A stretch of DNA of 64,000 nucleotides from Nitrobacter sp. NHB1 (lineage in GTDB: Bacteria > Pseudomonadota > Alphaproteobacteria > Rhizobiales > Xanthobacteraceae), in the NCBI RefSeq assembly GCF_036964665.1, contig NZ_JBAMDA010000001.1, positions 2,580,001-2,644,000 on the forward strand, written 5' to 3'. The translations under genes and the position numbers were made by a program. Of the stretch, positions 17,408 through 26,060 are shown in pieces. The notes under the pieces were generated by a model. It ran no database searches. It saw nothing but the letters and a program-made list of their open reading frames with translations, and was not told where the DNA came from. The stretch's first letter is position 1, and each line of letters starts with the position of its first letter.

Positions 17408-19515
17408 GTATCGCCGGCATTTTTGAGCACCCGCTGGGGCGCCTAAGCCTGCACTCGCTGCCGTTCTGGCAGATGCTGCAACATCCCACCGAAGCGAACA
17501 TCGTCAACGGTTGTATCGCCACGGCCGCGGCATCAATGGTGATGATCGGCGCGATCGTGACCGTCGCGCTGCTTACCAAATACAGGTTGTGGAGCGTACT
17601 GTGGTCTGACTGGGTGACCAGTCCCGATCACAAGAAAATCGGCATCATGTATGTCGTGATCGCCTTCGTGATGCTGGTGCGGGCACTGATCGAGGCGGTG
17701 CTGATGCGGGGGCAGCAGGCTTTCGGCCTGGGTGGCGGCTTTCTGTCACCGGACCACTTTGCGCAGCTGTTCAGCACCCACGGCACCATTATGATCTTTT
17801 TCATGGCGATGCCGTTTCTCACCGGCGTCATCAACTACGTCATGCCGATGCAGATTGGCGCGCGCGACGTCTCGTTTCCCGTGCTCAATTCCATCAGCCT
17901 GGGGCTGACCGCGGCGGGCGCCGCGCTGGTGATGATTTCGCTGGTGATCGGCAAGTTCTCCACCGGAGGCTGGTTCGGCTATCCGCCCTATACGGAGGCG
18001 AACTTCAGCCCCGGCGTGGGACCTGACTACTGGATCTGGGCACTGAGTCTGGCGTCGTTGGGATCGACGTTCACCGGCATCAACTTCGCCGTCACCATCT
18101 ACAAGGAACGTGCGCCCGGCATGAAGATGATGCGCATGCCGTTGTTCACATGGACGGCTCTTTGCACCAGCATCCTGATGATCTTCGCGATGCCGCCGTT
18201 GACCGTAGCCACGGCGCAACTGGCGCTTGATCGCTATCTCGGCTTTCACTATTTCACCAACGCGCTTGGCGGCAACATGATGCATTTCGCCAACCTGTTC
18301 TGGCTGTTCGGTCACCCCGAGGTCTACATACTGATCCTGCCAGCGTTCGGCGTCTACTCCGAGGTCATTTCGACCTTCTCCAGCAAGGTGCTTTACGGAT
18401 ACCGATCGCTGGTGATGGCCACCATGGCGATCGCGGTGCTGTCTTTCACCGTCTGGCTGCATCACTTTTTTACCATGGGACAGGGCGCCGACATCAATGC
18501 GGTGTTCGGTATCGCCTCGATGCTGATCGGCATTCCTACCGGCGTGAAGGTCTATAATTGGATGCTGACGATGTTTCGCGGCAGGGTGCGATTTACCGTG
18601 CCGATGATTTACTCGATCGGCTTCATCCTGCTGTTCGTACTGGGCGGCATAAGCGGCATTCTGCTGGCCAGCCCTACGATCGATTATCAGGTGCACAACA
18701 CGGTGTTCCTGGTGGCTCATTTCCACAACGTGGCGGTGCCCGGCGTGCTCTTCGGCATGATCGCGGGGTACCATTTCTGGTTTCCCAAGGCGTTCGGCTT
18801 CCGCCTCAACGAGCGCTGGGGCGTGTTCTCGGCGCTGTGCTGGATCTTCGGTTTCATGCTGGCGTTCTTCCCGTTATATGCGTTGGGCATCATGGGTCTG
18901 CCGCGCCGCACCGTGGCCTATACGGAACCATCGTACGTGCCGTTCGAATGGGTGGCATTTCTGGGCGCCTTGCTAATCCTTGCAGCGCTGGCCTTGCTGC
19001 TTTGGCAACTCTGGGTGTCGATCAAGCATCGCGACGAGAACCGCGTGTTCGCCGGCGATCCCTGGGACGGTCGCAGTCTGGAATGGTCGATGTCGGCTCC
19101 GCCGCCGAAATACAACTTCGCCTTGATTCCTGCGGTCAAAGGCCGCGATGCGTTCGCCCTGGCCAAGGAGGAAGGCACTGCCTTCCAACCGCCGGATGCT
19201 TATGCGGATATCGAATTGCCTAAAAACAGCGCGATGGGCCCTGTGATTGCAGCGATTGGGTTTGCCCTCGGCTTTGGCCTGGTCTGGCATATCTGGTGGC
19301 TGGTCATTCTGGCCGTCCTGGCCGCGATCGCGACGATGATCATTCGTGGCTTCGCGCGTGATACGACCTGCATTGTCACCGCGCACGAAGTGCGCCAGGA
19401 GCACCGTCGTTGGCTCAATGCCGTGGCCATGGCCACCGCCGTTTCCCGCTCCAAGGAGCGTGAGCCGGCCAACGCAGGACTCGCCGAACGTGAGCCCCAG
19501 GGAGCGGTTTCATGA
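17404..19515 (+). CDS. cyoB: cytochrome bo3 ubiquinol oxidase subunit I
   Basis: 703 residues, heme-copper oxidase type A with about 15 transmembrane helices. Haem and copper ligands are visible: STHGTIM for the low-spin haem, GHPEVYI with the His-Tyr cross-link, WLHHFFT for CuB, and VAHFHNV for the haem pair. GHPEVY and the YI of the K channel are intact. The enzyme oxidises ubiquinol, reduces oxygen to water and pumps protons. The assigned ATG at 17404 overlaps the cyoA stop; an open frame continues upstream to 17122 but only as out-of-frame cyoA. Confidence 0.95.
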   Translation: MSIAGIFEHPLGRLSLHSLPFWQMLQHPTEANIVNGCIATAAASMVMIGAIVTVALLTKYRLWSVLWSDWVTSPDHKKIGIMYVVIAFVMLVRALIEAVLMRGQQAFGLGGGFLSPDHFAQLFSTHGTIMIFFMAMPFLTGVINYVMPMQIGARDVSFPVLNSISLGLTAAGAALVMISLVIGKFSTGGWFGYPPYTEANFSPGVGPDYWIWALSLASLGSTFTGINFAVTIYKERAPGMKMMRMPLFTWTALCTSILMIFAMPPLTVATAQLALDRYLGFHYFTNALGGNMMHFANLFWLFGHPEVYILILPAFGVYSEVISTFSSKVLYGYRSLVMATMAIAVLSFTVWLHHFFTMGQGADINAVFGIASMLIGIPTGVKVYNWMLTMFRGRVRFTVPMIYSIGFILLFVLGGISGILLASPTIDYQVHNTVFLVAHFHNVAVPGVLFGMIAGYHFWFPKAFGFRLNERWGVFSALCWIFGFMLAFFPLYALGIMGLPRRTVAYTEPSYVPFEWVAFLGALLILAALALLLWQLWVSIKHRDENRVFAGDPWDGRSLEWSMSAPPPKYNFALIPAVKGRDAFALAKEEGTAFQPPDAYADIELPKNSAMGPVIAAIGFALGFGLVWHIWWLVILAVLAAIATMIIRGFARDTTCIVTAHEVRQEHRRWLNAVAMATAVSRSKEREPANAGLAEREPQGAVS

Positions 19516-20135
19516 GTCAGGAAGTCATGAAGCATCCCGGTCTGAACCTGGGACCCGCGCACGGCAAGGATAACGAGGCGGCCGAAACCGTGATGTTCGG
19601 CTTCTGGGTCTTCATGATGAGTGACGCCATCCTGTTCGGCATGGTGTTCGCCACTTACGTGACATCGATCCACGCCACCGCCGGCGGCCCGGGGCCGCAC
19701 GATCTCTATGACATCAAGAGCGCGTTCATCGAAACCATGCTGCTGCTGACCAGCAGCTTCGCCTTCGGCATGGCCTCGCTGGCACTCAAGTACAAGCACA
19801 GCAAGACACGGCTGATCGGATGGCTGGCGGTGACTCTGGTGCTGGGCGTGAGCTTTCTCGGTTTCGAGCTGCACGACTTCATTGCGATGTTCGCCAAGGG
19901 CGGCGTGCCAAGCCGCAGCGGCTTTCTGTCGGCATTCTTCGGCCTTGTTCCCTTGCACGGCCTGCACGTCACCGCGGCCTGCATTTGGTTGGTCTGCCTG
20001 GTGGGGCAGATCGCGCGCTACGGCCTGGATACCGAGACCAAGCTTGGCATCATGCGCTTGGCGCTGTTCTGGCACTTCCTGGACATCGTCTGGATCGCGA
20101 TATTTTCGGTGGTTTATCTGGCGGGGCTGACATGA
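19512..20135 (+). CDS. cyoC: cytochrome bo3 ubiquinol oxidase subunit III
   Basis: 207 residues with five transmembrane helices, the usual size for CyoC. Conserved segments include GFWVFMMSDAILFG in helix I, a helix III ETMLLLTSS, and HGLHVTAACIW near residue 155. It stabilises the subunit I complex. Its ATG overlaps the cyoB stop (ATGA) and its own stop overlaps cyoD. Confidence 0.93.
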   Translation: MSQEVMKHPGLNLGPAHGKDNEAAETVMFGFWVFMMSDAILFGMVFATYVTSIHATAGGPGPHDLYDIKSAFIETMLLLTSSFAFGMASLALKYKHSKTRLIGWLAVTLVLGVSFLGFELHDFIAMFAKGGVPSRSGFLSAFFGLVPLHGLHVTAACIWLVCLVGQIARYGLDTETKLGIMRLALFWHFLDIVWIAIFSVVYLAGLT

Positions 20136-20488
20136 GCGAACGGATCGTCGACAACCAAGCGCCGGCCGAATGGAAGCAGCAGGAACGCCGCGAATTCCGC
20201 TCCTACGTGTGGGGCATCGGTCTGGCGTTGTTGCTGACTGTGGCACCGTTTGCGCTGGTGCACTGGGCGGCGATTCCACGATTTTCGCTGCTGATCGTCA
20301 TCGGCGTCTTTGCAGTCGTGCAGATGCTGGTGCACTTCCGCTTCTTCTTGCATATCGGCTTCATTCAGAAACGCGAGGATCTGCAACTGATCCTGTTCTC
20401 GGCCCTGCTGCTGACGATCATGGTGGCGGGCACCGTCTGGATCATGGCCAGTCTGGCGGCGCGCATGGTGATGCCGGATCGTCTTTGA
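20132..20488 (+). CDS. cyoD: cytochrome bo3 ubiquinol oxidase subunit IV
   Basis: 118 residues with three transmembrane helices (about 28-46, 52-74 and 85-105) and the family segment MLVHFRFFLHI. It helps assemble the CuB site in E. coli. It is the last gene of the cluster; no cyoE haem O synthase follows in the window, so farnesylation of haem must be supplied from elsewhere. Confidence 0.92.
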   Translation: MSERIVDNQAPAEWKQQERREFRSYVWGIGLALLLTVAPFALVHWAAIPRFSLLIVIGVFAVVQMLVHFRFFLHIGFIQKREDLQLILFSALLLTIMVAGTVWIMASLAARMVMPDRL

Positions 20489-20764
20489 GTAATCCAGGAG
20501 TTCGAACTGTTTCTCAGTGACGGACGTATCCGGAGCGGCTTCAGCGTCCGGTCGCGGTGGATCGCGCAAGCGGTGTTCGGCATCGCAAGATCGGGTCGCC
20601 TCGATCGTAATACGGCGTTTGCGCAGCGTCCGCGCGGGTACCAGGAGCGCCAGGAACCTTTTTGGCTGAAGTCTGTTTCTTTTGCGGCATGAAACAAAGC
20701 ATCCAAGCGCTTGGGCTGGGGTTCGATCTAATCCAACGGAGTACCCAGTGACAGGAGACAAGCC
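20489..20764. other. intergenic region before the sugar ABC transporter
   Basis: About 275 bases between cyoD and the binding-protein gene. It presumably holds the promoter of the transporter operon. No clear terminator or operator was recognised. GTGACAGGAGA before the ATG at 20765 supplies the binding site. Confidence 0.35.
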
Positions 20765-22237
20765 ATGCCCAAGGAGCGCAGCCGCTTAAGAAGGATAGCC
20801 GTGTCAATCGCTGCCGCGGCGCTATGTGTGCTCGGTGGGAGCGCAAGCGTACTCGCCGCTGGCGCCACCGATGAAGGAAGTTCCAGCATCAAACCGTCGC
20901 CGGTGGCGTTTCCGACAAAGTTCGGTTCGCTCACCTTTCCTGAAAAATTCCCCGAGGGCACAACCCTGTCGATTACGCAATGGAGCCATTTCGTTCCGCG
21001 TTACGACAAATGGTTCGATCAATATGCGCAGGATTGGGGTAAGGCGAACAACGTCAAGGTTACGGTACAGCACATCAGCTACGCCGATCTGAATTCGACG
21101 CTTGCGGCCGCGATTGCCGCCAAGAGCGGACCTACCCTGGTGCAGATGAACGCAACGCCCGCGGCCTTCGTCCAGGGCCTGCAGCCCCTGAACGACGTTA
21201 ACGAGGCGGCCGAGGCGACCTACGGGAAGGGCGTCGCCCCCTGCACCCACCAGACCTATCTCCCGACCAAGCAGGAATGGTACGCCTATTGTGTCGGCTG
21301 GGTGGTCGATCCGGGCGACTATCGCATTTCGATGTGGAAGGCTGCGGGGTATCCGAACGGGCCTGCCACCTATGACGATCTCCTCAAGGGCGGCACCAAG
21401 ATCTTCAAGGAAACCGGGGTCCCGGTTGGCGTCGGCATGTCGCCCGAGATCGACTCGGAATTCTACGCCCGCTCGCTGATCTGGTCGTTTGGCGGCAAGC
21501 TGCAGGATGCCTGCGGGAATGTCACGCTTGATTCCCCTGAGGTGATCGATGCGGTGAAATATCAGGCCAAGCTGTTCCATGCGGCCGAAACGCCGGAGGT
21601 GTTTTCATGGAACGCGGCGTCGAACAATCAGGCCTTCGTTTCGGGTCGCGCGTCCTACATCCAGAACTCGATCTCGTTCTATCGCACGGCGCAGGAGTCC
21701 AACCCGAAGACCGCGGCTGACACCGGCCTTCTGCCAGGACTCAAGGGACCGACCGGTAAGGTGCACCAGACCGCGCATGTCTGGTTCATCTATGTCGTAC
21801 CCAAATATGTGACCGACAAGAACCAGATCGAAGCGGCCAAGAAGTTCATGCTCGACCTCACGGCAAACTATTCGAACGACACCTACTATAGCAAACTGTA
21901 TGACTTCCCGGCCTATCCGAAGACCGTCCCTCAGCTCGACGAGAAGGCCGGATGGATCGACCATGATCCGTGGGGATCGGAGCCGCCGGACAAGCTGTCA
22001 GTGATGCGTGGTGCGTTGGCCTGGACCGCATGGCTCGGTTATCCCGGTTATGCCAATCCGGCGACCAGTGAGATCTACAACACGTTCCTGCTGTCGACGA
22101 TGATGTCCGAGGCCGCACGCGGCGAGAAGACGCCGGAGCAAGCGGTCAAGAGCACTGCGACTCAGATGCAGCAGATCGTCGAGAAATGGAAGAAGCTCGG
22201 CTATGTGGGCTGTGGCCGGGAGGCCGACAAGAAATAG
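20765..22237 (+). CDS. sugar ABC transporter substrate-binding protein (CUT1 type)
   Basis: 490 residues with a Sec signal peptide (cleavage near LAAGA at about residue 37). The mature part has the two-lobed fold of extracellular solute-binding proteins family 1: ITQWSHFVPRYDKW, then SGPTLVQMNATPAAFV, and a C-terminal lobe with YPGYANP. It should bind a sugar, polyol or oligosaccharide in the periplasm for the permeases downstream. It is the first gene of a four-gene operon. The ligand cannot be read from sequence, but proximity to sugar-oxidising enzymes suggests a carbohydrate. Confidence 0.88.
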   Translation: MPKERSRLRRIAVSIAAAALCVLGGSASVLAAGATDEGSSSIKPSPVAFPTKFGSLTFPEKFPEGTTLSITQWSHFVPRYDKWFDQYAQDWGKANNVKVTVQHISYADLNSTLAAAIAAKSGPTLVQMNATPAAFVQGLQPLNDVNEAAEATYGKGVAPCTHQTYLPTKQEWYAYCVGWVVDPGDYRISMWKAAGYPNGPATYDDLLKGGTKIFKETGVPVGVGMSPEIDSEFYARSLIWSFGGKLQDACGNVTLDSPEVIDAVKYQAKLFHAAETPEVFSWNAASNNQAFVSGRASYIQNSISFYRTAQESNPKTAADTGLLPGLKGPTGKVHQTAHVWFIYVVPKYVTDKNQIEAAKKFMLDLTANYSNDTYYSKLYDFPAYPKTVPQLDEKAGWIDHDPWGSEPPDKLSVMRGALAWTAWLGYPGYANPATSEIYNTFLLSTMMSEAARGEKTPEQAVKSTATQMQQIVEKWKKLGYVGCGREADKK

Positions 22238-22252
22238 CTGAGGATCGCAGCC

Positions 22253-23299
22253 GTGGCCGTGCTCGAGGTGAAGGGTCTCGCCAAACACTTCGGTGACTTC
22301 AAGGCCCTGAAAGGGGTCGATCTGAAGACCGGCGAAGGCGAGTTTCTCACGATCGTCGGGCCGTCCGGCTGCGGCAAGACGACCCTGATGCGATTGATCG
22401 CCGGCCTGGAAACACCCACGGCCGGCGATGTCGTTCTCAACGGCAAGGTCATCACGTCGCTGCCGCCACGGGCGCGCAACATCGCCATGGTGTTTCAGAG
22501 CTACGCGCTCTATCCGCACATGTCGGTCGTCGACAACATCGCCTTTCCGCTCAAGGCGCGCGGTGTGCCGAGGTCCGAGCAGGACCGGTTGATCCGCTGG
22601 GCGGCGGGCGCTCTCGGCATCGAGAGCCTGCTCCAACGCCGACCGGCGCGGCTGTCCGGTGGCGAAAAGCAGAAGGTGGCACTCGCGCGTGCGATCGTGC
22701 GCAAGCCTGCGCTGTTCATTTTCGACGAACCGCTCAGTTCGCTCGACGCCCAGGTACGGGCGATCGCCCGCGCGGAACTCCGTCAACTCCACGAGCGCAC
22801 GGGCGTCACCACGGTCTATGTCACCCACGATCAGATCGAGGCGGTTGGCCTCGGCGATCGTGTCGCGGTGATGGAAGCGGGTGTGCTGCGCCAGATCGGC
22901 TCGCCCCAGGAGCTTTACAACGAGCCGGCCAGCACCTTCGTCGCCGGGTTCATCGGCACGCCGCCGATGAACCTGCTGGCGCATGGCGAGGTGACCGTCG
23001 GCTTCCGTCCCGAGGACGCGCTGCCGCGCGCGGCCATGTCCAAGTCCGGGGATAACGTCTGCGGGGATGCCTTCGCGTTCCAGGTGAATGTCGTGCGGAT
23101 CGAGTTCCTCGGCTCCGAATGGCTTGCCTATGGCCGCGTCGATGGCGCGTTCGAGAACGCCAGGGTGTTGTGCAGGCTGCGACAGGACGCCGTCGGTACG
23201 GTCAAGGTGGGCGAGGTGCAGGATTTCATGGTGCCGCGCGCGCGGCTGCGCTTCTTCGACCGGACGAGCGGCCGGCGCACGGCGCCCGCGGCAATATGA
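22253..23299 (+). CDS. sugar ABC transporter ATP-binding protein (MalK/UgpC-like)
   Basis: 348 residues. Walker A GPSGCGKTT near residue 37, signature LSGGEKQKVALARA near 137, Walker B LFIFDEPLSSLD near 157, and H-loop VTHDQIEA. A C-terminal TOBE-type regulatory domain follows (about 235-340), as in MalK. GTG at 22253 follows TGAGGATCG. It powers import by the two permeases; its last codons overlap the first permease (ATGA at 23296). Confidence 0.92.
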   Translation: MAVLEVKGLAKHFGDFKALKGVDLKTGEGEFLTIVGPSGCGKTTLMRLIAGLETPTAGDVVLNGKVITSLPPRARNIAMVFQSYALYPHMSVVDNIAFPLKARGVPRSEQDRLIRWAAGALGIESLLQRRPARLSGGEKQKVALARAIVRKPALFIFDEPLSSLDAQVRAIARAELRQLHERTGVTTVYVTHDQIEAVGLGDRVAVMEAGVLRQIGSPQELYNEPASTFVAGFIGTPPMNLLAHGEVTVGFRPEDALPRAAMSKSGDNVCGDAFAFQVNVVRIEFLGSEWLAYGRVDGAFENARVLCRLRQDAVGTVKVGEVQDFMVPRARLRFFDRTSGRRTAPAAI

Positions 23300-24297
23300 A
23301 CGGACATCACGGCAAGGATGTAAACGTGAGAAACGACAAGACCCTCGCCGCGGCAGGTAAGCGCAAGGCGCCCGGGCCGCGCGCGCGGATCGGCATCGCC
23401 GATCGCGACGGTATTGTCGGCACGATCATGCTCGCGCCTGCCGTGCTCTATGTGGTAGCGCTGGTCGCGGTCCCGTTCTTTCTCGCGATCGCGCTTAGCG
23501 TGAGCGACGCCACCGTCGGCGACCCCGCCATCCACCATTTCGTGGGCCTGGCCAATTTTATTAGCGTTGTGCGCGAATCCGCGTTTTTGTTCGCGTTGCG
23601 CAACAGCATCATCGTGACGCTGGCGACACTGGTGCTGCTTACCGTCCTGACCATCGTTCTTGTTGAATTGCTGGCCCGCCCGTTTCCCGGCAAGCGGCTT
23701 GCCGAGATTCTCATCATCCTGCCCTGGGCCATGCCGGCGGCGCTGGCCGCGGTGGGCTGGCTGTGGCTGCTCGATTCGGAATTCAGCCCTATCGACTGGA
23801 TTTTGCGCACCGTCGGCCTGCTCGGTCCGGGCAGCGTGCTCGGGCCTGCGAACAATCTTTACTATCTGGGCCGCGAATGGCTCGGTCTCGGCGTCATCGT
23901 GGTTATCAACGTGTGGCGTACGCTGCCGCTATCCGCCGTCATCGTGCTCGCGGGCCGAACCGCTATCCCGAACGAACTGTTTGAGCAGGCCGCGCTCGAC
24001 GGCGCCGGATACTTCCGCGTTTTGTTCCGGATCACGCTTCCGGCGCTGGGGATCCTGCTTACGGTCGCCATCCTCTTCACCGTCCTCGTTATCTTCGGCG
24101 ACATGACCGTGGTTGCGCTGACCACCCGCGGTGGTCCGGGCTACACCACGGAAGTGTTGCCCTACTGGGCGTACCTCAAGGGCATCCAGGGCGGCGCGCT
24201 CAGCCAGGGCGCCGCGATCGCGCTGTTTCTGTTTCCGGTGCTGCTGGCCGCTTCCGTCCTTGTCTTGCGGATAGCCTATCGCAGGGAAGGAGCGTGA
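23296..24297 (+). CDS. sugar ABC transporter permease, first subunit
   Basis: 333 residues with six transmembrane helices after a polar N-terminal tail of about 40 residues. The cytoplasmic coupling loop EQAALDGAGYFRVLFRITLP matches the EAA motif of CUT1 permeases. ATG at 23296 overlaps the ATPase stop. It forms a heterodimer with the next gene product. Confidence 0.9.
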   Translation: MNGHHGKDVNVRNDKTLAAAGKRKAPGPRARIGIADRDGIVGTIMLAPAVLYVVALVAVPFFLAIALSVSDATVGDPAIHHFVGLANFISVVRESAFLFALRNSIIVTLATLVLLTVLTIVLVELLARPFPGKRLAEILIILPWAMPAALAAVGWLWLLDSEFSPIDWILRTVGLLGPGSVLGPANNLYYLGREWLGLGVIVVINVWRTLPLSAVIVLAGRTAIPNELFEQAALDGAGYFRVLFRITLPALGILLTVAILFTVLVIFGDMTVVALTTRGGPGYTTEVLPYWAYLKGIQGGALSQGAAIALFLFPVLLAASVLVLRIAYRREGA

Positions 24298-25151
24298 CAA
24301 TGCGAACGACATCCGCATTCCGCACCGTCGGCTTTTACACCGCGCTCGTGCTGCTGTGCCTGTTCGCCGCCTTCCCGGCGCTGTGGATGGTGATCACCGC
24401 CTTCAAGCAGAACACAGATCTCTACGATCCGAACAACAATCCGTTCCTGTTCAATCTGCCGCCGACCCTGAGCAACATCGAATTTCTGTTCACGCAGACC
24501 AATTTCCCGATCTTTCTCTGGAATTCCTTGTTCATCGGTGTGGTCGTGGTCGTCATCACGCTGGTGCTCGCGGTGCCCGCGGCCTACAGCCTGGCGCGGC
24601 TGATGGGACATTGGGGCGAGCATTCGAGCATTGCGATTTTCCTCGTTTATCTGATTCCGCCGACACTCCTCTTTATCCCGCTCTATGAAATCGTGACCGC
24701 CCTGGGCGTCGCCAATACGGTCTGGTCTCTGATCCTCGTCTATCCGACCATCACCGTTCCATTCTGCACGTGGCTTTTGCTGAGTTTCTTTCGCTCGATT
24801 CCGCGGGAGGTGGAGGAAGCGGCGCTGACCGACGGTTGCAGTCGGGTCGGCGTGTTCTTCCGCGTGGCGCTGCCGTTGGCGGTCCGCGGCATAACCACCT
24901 GCATCGTCTTTGCCTTTGCATTGTCATTGAGCGACTACATCTATGCTGCGGTGTTCGTCAGCTCGACCGCGAGCCGCACCGTGAGCGCCGGGGTGCCGAC
25001 CGAACTGATCCGAGGCGACATCTACTATTGGCAGGCACTGATGGCGGCGACGGCAATTGTCGGAATTCCGCTCGCGGTGATTTACGGGCTGTTGTTCGAC
25101 TGGCTGGTCCGAGGCTTCCAGGTCGAACTTCCCCGCTCCCCGCGGGCCTGA
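24294..25151 (+). CDS. sugar ABC transporter permease, second subunit
   Basis: 285 residues with six transmembrane helices. The coupling loop EEAALTDGCSRVGVFFRVALP is the EAA motif. GTG at 24294 overlaps the previous stop; ATG at 24300 is also possible. This completes a binding protein, ATPase, permease, permease operon. A short GC-rich inverted repeat (GAGCCG/CGGCTC at 25181-25196) lies downstream but lacks a T run, so it is not called a terminator. Confidence 0.9.
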   Translation: MTMRTTSAFRTVGFYTALVLLCLFAAFPALWMVITAFKQNTDLYDPNNNPFLFNLPPTLSNIEFLFTQTNFPIFLWNSLFIGVVVVVITLVLAVPAAYSLARLMGHWGEHSSIAIFLVYLIPPTLLFIPLYEIVTALGVANTVWSLILVYPTITVPFCTWLLLSFFRSIPREVEEAALTDGCSRVGVFFRVALPLAVRGITTCIVFAFALSLSDYIYAAVFVSSTASRTVSAGVPTELIRGDIYYWQALMAATAIVGIPLAVIYGLLFDWLVRGFQVELPRSPRA

Positions 25152-25324
25152 CAGCCCGCTGGATCTGCCTCTTGAAGCGTGAGCCGCTGCCGGCTCGGTT
25201 GACCCTGTCGTAGCGAATTACCTGCCGACGCAGCGTCAAAAGTCGGTGATCGCAGGTGACGTTAGGAAACTATCGCACCGCGCTCAGGTTGATGGTGGCT
25301 TGACCATCAACCAAGGAGATTTCA

Positions 25325-25774
25325 ATGCGATTGATCCCGACAGTGCTTCTGGCCTGCACCGCCCTCGCGTCGCCCATGGCGATGGCCCAAAACACTGCGC
25401 TCGCCGCTGCTGACACACAGTCGTTCGATAAGGCGCTTGCGAGCGCCTCGGTCGAACGCGGTGCGCGGATCGCCAAGCAGTGCCAGATTTGCCACAACGT
25501 TGCGGAAGGCAAAGGTGCCAAGGTCGGACCCGATCTCTACGGCGTCGTCAATCGGCCGGTCGCTTCAATGCCGGGCTATGACTACAGCGCCCCCTTGAAG
25601 GCCAAGGGCGGCAAATGGACCTTCGCCGAGCTCGACAAATGGCTGACCAATCCGCGTGCCGACGTTAAGGGCACTAAGATGACTTTCGCCGGCCTGAAGA
25701 GCGAGAGCAAACGCGCTGCCGTGATTGCCTATCTCAATACGCTCTCTAAGAGTCCGGCGCCGCTGCCGAAATAG
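25325..25774 (+). CDS. class I cytochrome c (c2/c550-like), periplasmic
   Basis: 149 residues with a Sec signal peptide (cleavage near AMAQN at residue 22). The haem site CQICH is at 53-57, and the axial methionine lies in GTKMTFAG near residue 120. Size and the KVGPDLYGVVNR segment match mono-haem cytochrome c2 types of alphaproteobacteria. It carries electrons between bc1 and oxidases or dehydrogenases. It stands alone, 174 bases after the ABC operon and on the same strand. Confidence 0.9.
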   Translation: MRLIPTVLLACTALASPMAMAQNTALAAADTQSFDKALASASVERGARIAKQCQICHNVAEGKGAKVGPDLYGVVNRPVASMPGYDYSAPLKAKGGKWTFAELDKWLTNPRADVKGTKMTFAGLKSESKRAAVIAYLNTLSKSPAPLPK

Positions 25775-26060
25775 GGAAATTCCTGCTGCCGCCGGATTCG
25801 AAAATCCAGAACCGCCAATTTGAGCCCAACGTAACCCGGCCTGATGGACGTAGCCTCTGTCGGGGGCGCCCTGTCGGTCACTCTCTTCGGACTCCGGTGG
25901 GGTTGTTTGGGTCCATTTGCGGGCTTCTCTCACAGTGGGTGTTGGTTGCCCAGCACCCACGAGCGCATCGCTCGCATATTCATCTCGACATGCTCGGGCT
26001 CGACGGTGTTGATTGATGCCCGGGGCGCTGTCAGCGTGACGGCGCCGGTCGTCTCCTGAT

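Noticed and set aside
25181-25196. GC-rich inverted repeat considered as a terminator after the sugar transporter
   Set aside because: Stem of six pairs without a T run; could be chance in GC-rich DNA.
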